Assembly: GCA_025356215.1 (NCBI GenBank)
Contig: JANXUM010000216.1
Coordinates: 1 to 37,645, forward strand
Direction of reading: 5' to 3'
Length of the DNA stretch: 37,645 nt
DNA from: Bryobacter sp.
Lineage (GTDB): Bacteria > Acidobacteriota > Terriglobia > Bryobacterales > Bryobacteraceae
Position 1 is the stretch's first letter; every line of letters starts with the position of its first letter. Shown here piece after piece: positions 34,306 through 37,645 of the stretch. The notes below the pieces were generated by a model. That model made no database searches, was not told the origin of the DNA, and saw nothing but the letters and a program-made list of their open reading frames with translations. Both the position numbers and the translations under genes were made by a program.

Positions 34306-35750
34306 TTGGGGCGCGGGCCGGGTTGAGGCGCGCGGCTTTTGAGCCATACCTTACCGTCACGAAGTACATCGTGCGGGGCCGTCATGGCCAGGGCGGCCCA
34401 GACCTTGCGCGGCAACAGGAAATCACGCTGAGGGCTATTGGCGATCAAGCGGCGCAACGAGTCTAGATCGCCGGCGAGAACGGCGTCGACATTGGCGCTG
34501 GGATCGGCCAGAAAGGCGTCCACGTTCTTGGCGACGCCAAGCCGCTCAAAATCGAGTGGACCGTTTGGCGGAAGATGCTGGACGAGGAAAATGTAGCGGA
34601 CCGTGGCACCGGGGCTGAGAGCGGTGCGCAATTGATCGTCGGGATCGAGATGTAAGACTTCTCGCCCGGCAAAGCGAGTGCCGATTTGCTCTTGCCCGTC
34701 CAGGGCGGGGCCAGGCTGCGCCACCCAAAGCCAGCCCAACAGCGCCAGGGGTGCAAAGCCCCAATGGATCCAACCGCGATGGCTGAGCAGCAACGCCGGC
34801 GCCAGCGGCACCAGATAAGTGGCGTTCTGATAGCTGTAGGCGAGAATAGCGCCCACCAGCACGGCACACCATGCCAGCCATATGGCGTTCCAGCGGCGCG
34901 TTAGCAAAGGAGCGGCCAGAGGCAAGAAATACAAGGCTCGGGTGCCATAGAAAGCGAGGTGGCCTTCCGCGCTGGCCTGCAAGGGCGCATTCACCGCGTA
35001 GCCCAATAGTTCGACCCCGAGATACTCGGCCAGAAACCAGTCGCGATTGGTCAGCAATTGAAAGAGGTGCCACGGGGCGGCGACGATGGCGGCGGCGGCG
35101 GCGACCTCGATCCAGCGGCGCATAGGCGGTCGCGCCCACAAGAGGAGCGCCAACGGCAGAACGCCGGCGAACCACTTGGTCATTAGCGCCGCGCCCACCA
35201 GCGCGCCGAAGACCCAGGCCGCTCCGGGGCCTTCCAGCTTGCGATTGCGACCGATCCACGCCGCCGCCAACAGATAAAGCATCGTGAGCAAGTCGTCCAT
35301 CATTGCAAGGCCTGCCCGCTCACGCCAGAGCGCACAAGTCACCAGGAGTAGCCATCCCACCGGCCCCGTTGCGCGATAGACCAAGAGTAGAACCGCCGCG
35401 GCGGCAAGCGTATTGGGCAGACGCAACGCCCACAGGTGGCTGCCGAAGAGTTTGAGGGAGGCCGCCGACAACCAAGCCATTAGGGGCGGCTTGACGAGCA
35501 GCGGGCGGCCCAGAAAGCGCGGTGTGAGCCAATCCCCACCGGAGGCCATGCGCAGGATGCCGTGCGCATAGAGGGCCTCGTCTTGCGCCGGAGTGCCGGC
35601 AATCGGGTCCAAGGGGGCTAGAGCGAGCGGATAGCGGTTTTGGGTGGCAAGGAAGGAAGCAGCAAAGACCGCGGCCAGGGCCAGCCGGCTATTGAACCAG
35701 CGGGCGCGCGTAGACGATCTCTGCGGATTCACTGCCTGGAAGATTAACAC
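34266..35750 (-). CDS. ArnT/PMT-like (GT39/GT83-type) membrane glycosyltransferase
   Basis: PLDPIAGTPAQDEALYAHGILRMASGGDWLTPRFLGRPLLVKPPLMAWLSAASLKLFG...LRLPNTLAAAAVLLLVYR, then multiple TM helices. Start could also be GTG at 35732. Confidence 0.85.
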   Translation of the reverse strand: MLIFQAVNPQRSSTRARWFNSRLALAAVFAASFLATQNRYPLALAPLDPIAGTPAQDEALYAHGILRMASGGDWLTPRFLGRPLLVKPPLMAWLSAASLKLFGSHLWALRLPNTLAAAAVLLLVYRATGPVGWLLLVTCALWRERAGLAMMDDLLTMLYLLAAAWIGRNRKLEGPGAAWVFGALVGAALMTKWFAGVLPLALLLWARPPMRRWIEVAAAAAIVAAPWHLFQLLTNRDWFLAEYLGVELLGYAVNAPLQASAEGHLAFYGTRALYFLPLAAPLLTRRWNAIWLAWCAVLVGAILAYSYQNATYLVPLAPALLLSHRGWIHWGFAPLALLGWLWVAQPGPALDGQEQIGTRFAGREVLHLDPDDQLRTALSPGATVRYIFLVQHLPPNGPLDFERLGVAKNVDAFLADPSANVDAVLAGDLDSLRRLIANSPQRDFLLPRKVWAALAMTAPHDVLRDGKVWLKSRAPQPGPRPNQFPLLDGPGFEK

Positions 35751-37645
35751 TGACGCCTGTCTTCATCAGTTGGTCGCCGGTCATCGTGTAGACTCGCGTG
35801 TCGGTCTGGAAGCTGACTTTGTAGGTGTGAGCCGGGTTCAAATCGCGGAAGCGCAGCATATAACGATTGAGCGTGGCGTCGTCGCGCACGACGACGACAA
35901 TGGCTTCATCGAGTTCTGAGTTGTAGCTTTGGATGGCGTCGGTTCGCCCATTGGCGGGGCGAATCGTCAGGTGGAGAACCTTGGAGTCGCGGATCGATTC
36001 TCGCATCGCCTTGTAGGTCCTGATTTCGCTTTGCAAGAAGTCGAGGTCGGAGGTGGGGAGATCCGCAAGCTTGTTCATTAGAATCCAAGGCCCACCGAAC
36101 ATGTAACTGCGCGTGGTGTAGTTCGTCATGGGAGCGGTGCCCATGTAGCGATCGGTGTAGCGCGGCGGGAACGGGAAGCTGGCGCCGTAAAGGCCCTGGC
36201 GCGCTCCCAATGAGCCGGAGGCGTCGTTGGTGATCGACGTAACGTAATTGCGGACCATGCGGAAGGTCATCATGTTGCCGCCGTTAGCGCAGTTCTCCCA
36301 GAGGGTGTTGGGCGCTTGGGCTTGGATCTCTTTGAGGATGCGATTGAGGCCGTAGTCGCCCGCAAAATTCCAGTCGCGATAGTCGTAGCTGAGATTGCGA
36401 TTTGTACACTGCTTGACCATCGTCTGGCCGTCCTGCAGAATCCAGTCGACGTTGTAGTCTTTGATCATCCGCACGCCTTGCTCAATGACCCAGTCTTGAA
36501 CCGCAGTGTCACCCAAGGCGAGGGACACTGCGCCGTGGTAGTTGTAATTCGTTGAACAGGCCCACTCCGGGTGATCCTTCAAGACTTGCGAATTCGCCAT
36601 GGCCTCGCTGATCACGAAGTGGAGGCCGAACTTCATTCCCTTGCTGTGGACATAGTCAGAGAAAGCGCGCATGCCGCTGGGGAATTTTTCAGGATCGGCC
36701 TCCCAGTCGCCAATCCGCTTGGCCCAACCCAGGTCGAGCACGAATAGCTCGACGCCGCGGGCAGCGGCCAGATCGGCTTCGCGCTTCATCTTCGTCTCGG
36801 TGATGTCTTCCTGGTAGCCCCAGCTATCCCAAGCGATGTATGGGAATTTTTCGTCGGCCACCTGAAGCGCGAGGGCGGCCTCGGCGTAGCGCTGGGTGCG
36901 GTAGCCGGCCTCATCCCAGTCGCCGTCAAAGATTCCTACAAAAGCGGCGGGTGCCTCGTACCATTGCTGAGAGTCGACGGGATGCATCAGCCCATTCAGG
37001 TTTACGGACAGATCCAAGGTGGCGGCCTTGCGCTCGACGATGATGTCGGCCCGACCGTCGAATTCCCAACCGGCAAACAAGCCCGCGCCGTCGGCCTTGA
37101 GCACGGCAAGCCAGGCGCACTGTGCGCCGCCCGCACCGGTGATCATGTTGACCTTCTGAGTAGCTTTGGAAAGCGTTGTCGAGGCGGTTTCAAAGTTGCG
37201 GCCGGCGTTGAGAGTGCTCCATTGATTTACCCGGAAGACTTTGTAGTCCGCATCGTCGAGTTCTGCCGAGTAAGGGAGGATGTCGTTGGCGCGAATGTAA
37301 ACGCGCGTGCCACGGAGATTTTTTACCTTAACGGCTTGGCGCAACACCGGGTGGCCAGGATGAATGCGCAGATGGAGTTCGATTTCGTATTGGTCGGCCA
37401 AGTCGTGGAATACGATTGCCCAGCCGCGCCCACCGTTGCGCGCGTCGTAGCCACGCTGACTCACGAGCTTTAGCGGAGTCTTGGCGTCAAACACCGTGTT
37501 GTCGATTCGAAGATCGATCGGGCTGCTAGGACTGGCAACCGAGGATTTGAAGTGAACATTTCCGGCTGAATCTGTCAGATCCACCCAGTGAAAGGTGGAG
37601 TCGCTCTCTTGAGCGAAGTGGGCGCGAAACTGGTCGTTGCCGACT
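35689..37645 (-). CDS. Alpha-galactosidase-like glycoside hydrolase (GH36/melibiase-like), truncated at the window edge (5' part missing)
   Basis: AWDSWGYQEDITETKMKREADLAAARGVELFVLDLGWAKRIGDWEADPEKFPSGMRAFSDYVHSKGMKFGLHFVISEAM...EWACS. The frame is open past the tracked GTG (37584) to the window end (VGNDQFRAHFAQESDSTFHWVDL...). Confidence 0.85.
   Translation of the reverse strand, partial: VGNDQFRAHFAQESDSTFHWVDLTDSAGNVHFKSSVASPSSPIDLRIDNTVFDAKTPLKLVSQRGYDARNGGRGWAIVFHDLADQYEIELHLRIHPGHPVLRQAVKVKNLRGTRVYIRANDILPYSAELDDADYKVFRVNQWSTLNAGRNFETASTTLSKATQKVNMITGAGGAQCAWLAVLKADGAGLFAGWEFDGRADIIVERKAATLDLSVNLNGLMHPVDSQQWYEAPAAFVGIFDGDWDEAGYRTQRYAEAALALQVADEKFPYIAWDSWGYQEDITETKMKREADLAAARGVELFVLDLGWAKRIGDWEADPEKFPSGMRAFSDYVHSKGMKFGLHFVISEAMANSQVLKDHPEWACSTNYNYHGAVSLALGDTAVQDWVIEQGVRMIKDYNVDWILQDGQTMVKQCTNRNLSYDYRDWNFAGDYGLNRILKEIQAQAPNTLWENCANGGNMMTFRMVRNYVTSITNDASGSLGARQGLYGASFPFPPRYTDRYMGTAPMTNYTTRSYMFGGPWILMNKLADLPTSDLDFLQSEIRTYKAMRESIRDSKVLHLTIRPANGRTDAIQSYNSELDEAIVVVVRDDATLNRYMLRFRDLNPAHTYKVSFQTDTRVYTMTGDQLMKTGVSVNLPGSESAEIVYARPLVQ

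Noticed and set aside
1-37645. CRISPR arrays, tRNA/rRNA genes, transposases, prophage or integron structures
   Set aside because: No repeat-spacer pattern, RNA-gene signature or mobile-element protein was seen on either strand by eye. A tRNAscan/Infernal run would be needed for certainty on small RNAs.

Overview
This is a high-GC, gene-dense bacterial chromosomal window. Its style suggests Acidobacteriota (Bryobacter/Solibacter-like), which is an inference only. Main contents: (1) a minus-strand NADH:quinone oxidoreductase (complex I) operon, nuoA-C-D-E-F-G-H-J-K-L-M-N, at 15187->2323, running on into a GNAT acetyltransferase, a zinc alcohol dehydrogenase and an edge-truncated unknown gene. 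nuoB and nuoI are absent from their usual positions. (2) thiS and a polysaccharide deacetylase. (3) An addB-addA helicase/nuclease pair followed within tens of bases by a vapBC-like toxin-antitoxin pair. (4) An ECF sigma factor / small membrane protein / Spy-like module. (5) An A-type Fe-S carrier, a TIM-barrel sugar isomerase, murQ, murA and a rhodanese. (6) A minus-strand operon coding a decaheme (10x CXXCH) DmsE/MtrA-type cytochrome c overlapping (ATGA) a large cysteine-free outer-membrane beta-barrel. This is a candidate MtrAB/PioAB-like trans-outer-membrane electron conduit, flanked by small membrane proteins and a divergent PilZ gene. (7) PP2C phosphatase, thiD, an ArnT/PMT-like glycosyltransferase and an edge-truncated alpha-galactosidase-like GH36 enzyme. 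I found no tRNA, rRNA, CRISPR array or transposase. The strongest second-look items are the MtrAB-like locus and the complex I operon lacking nuoB and nuoI.
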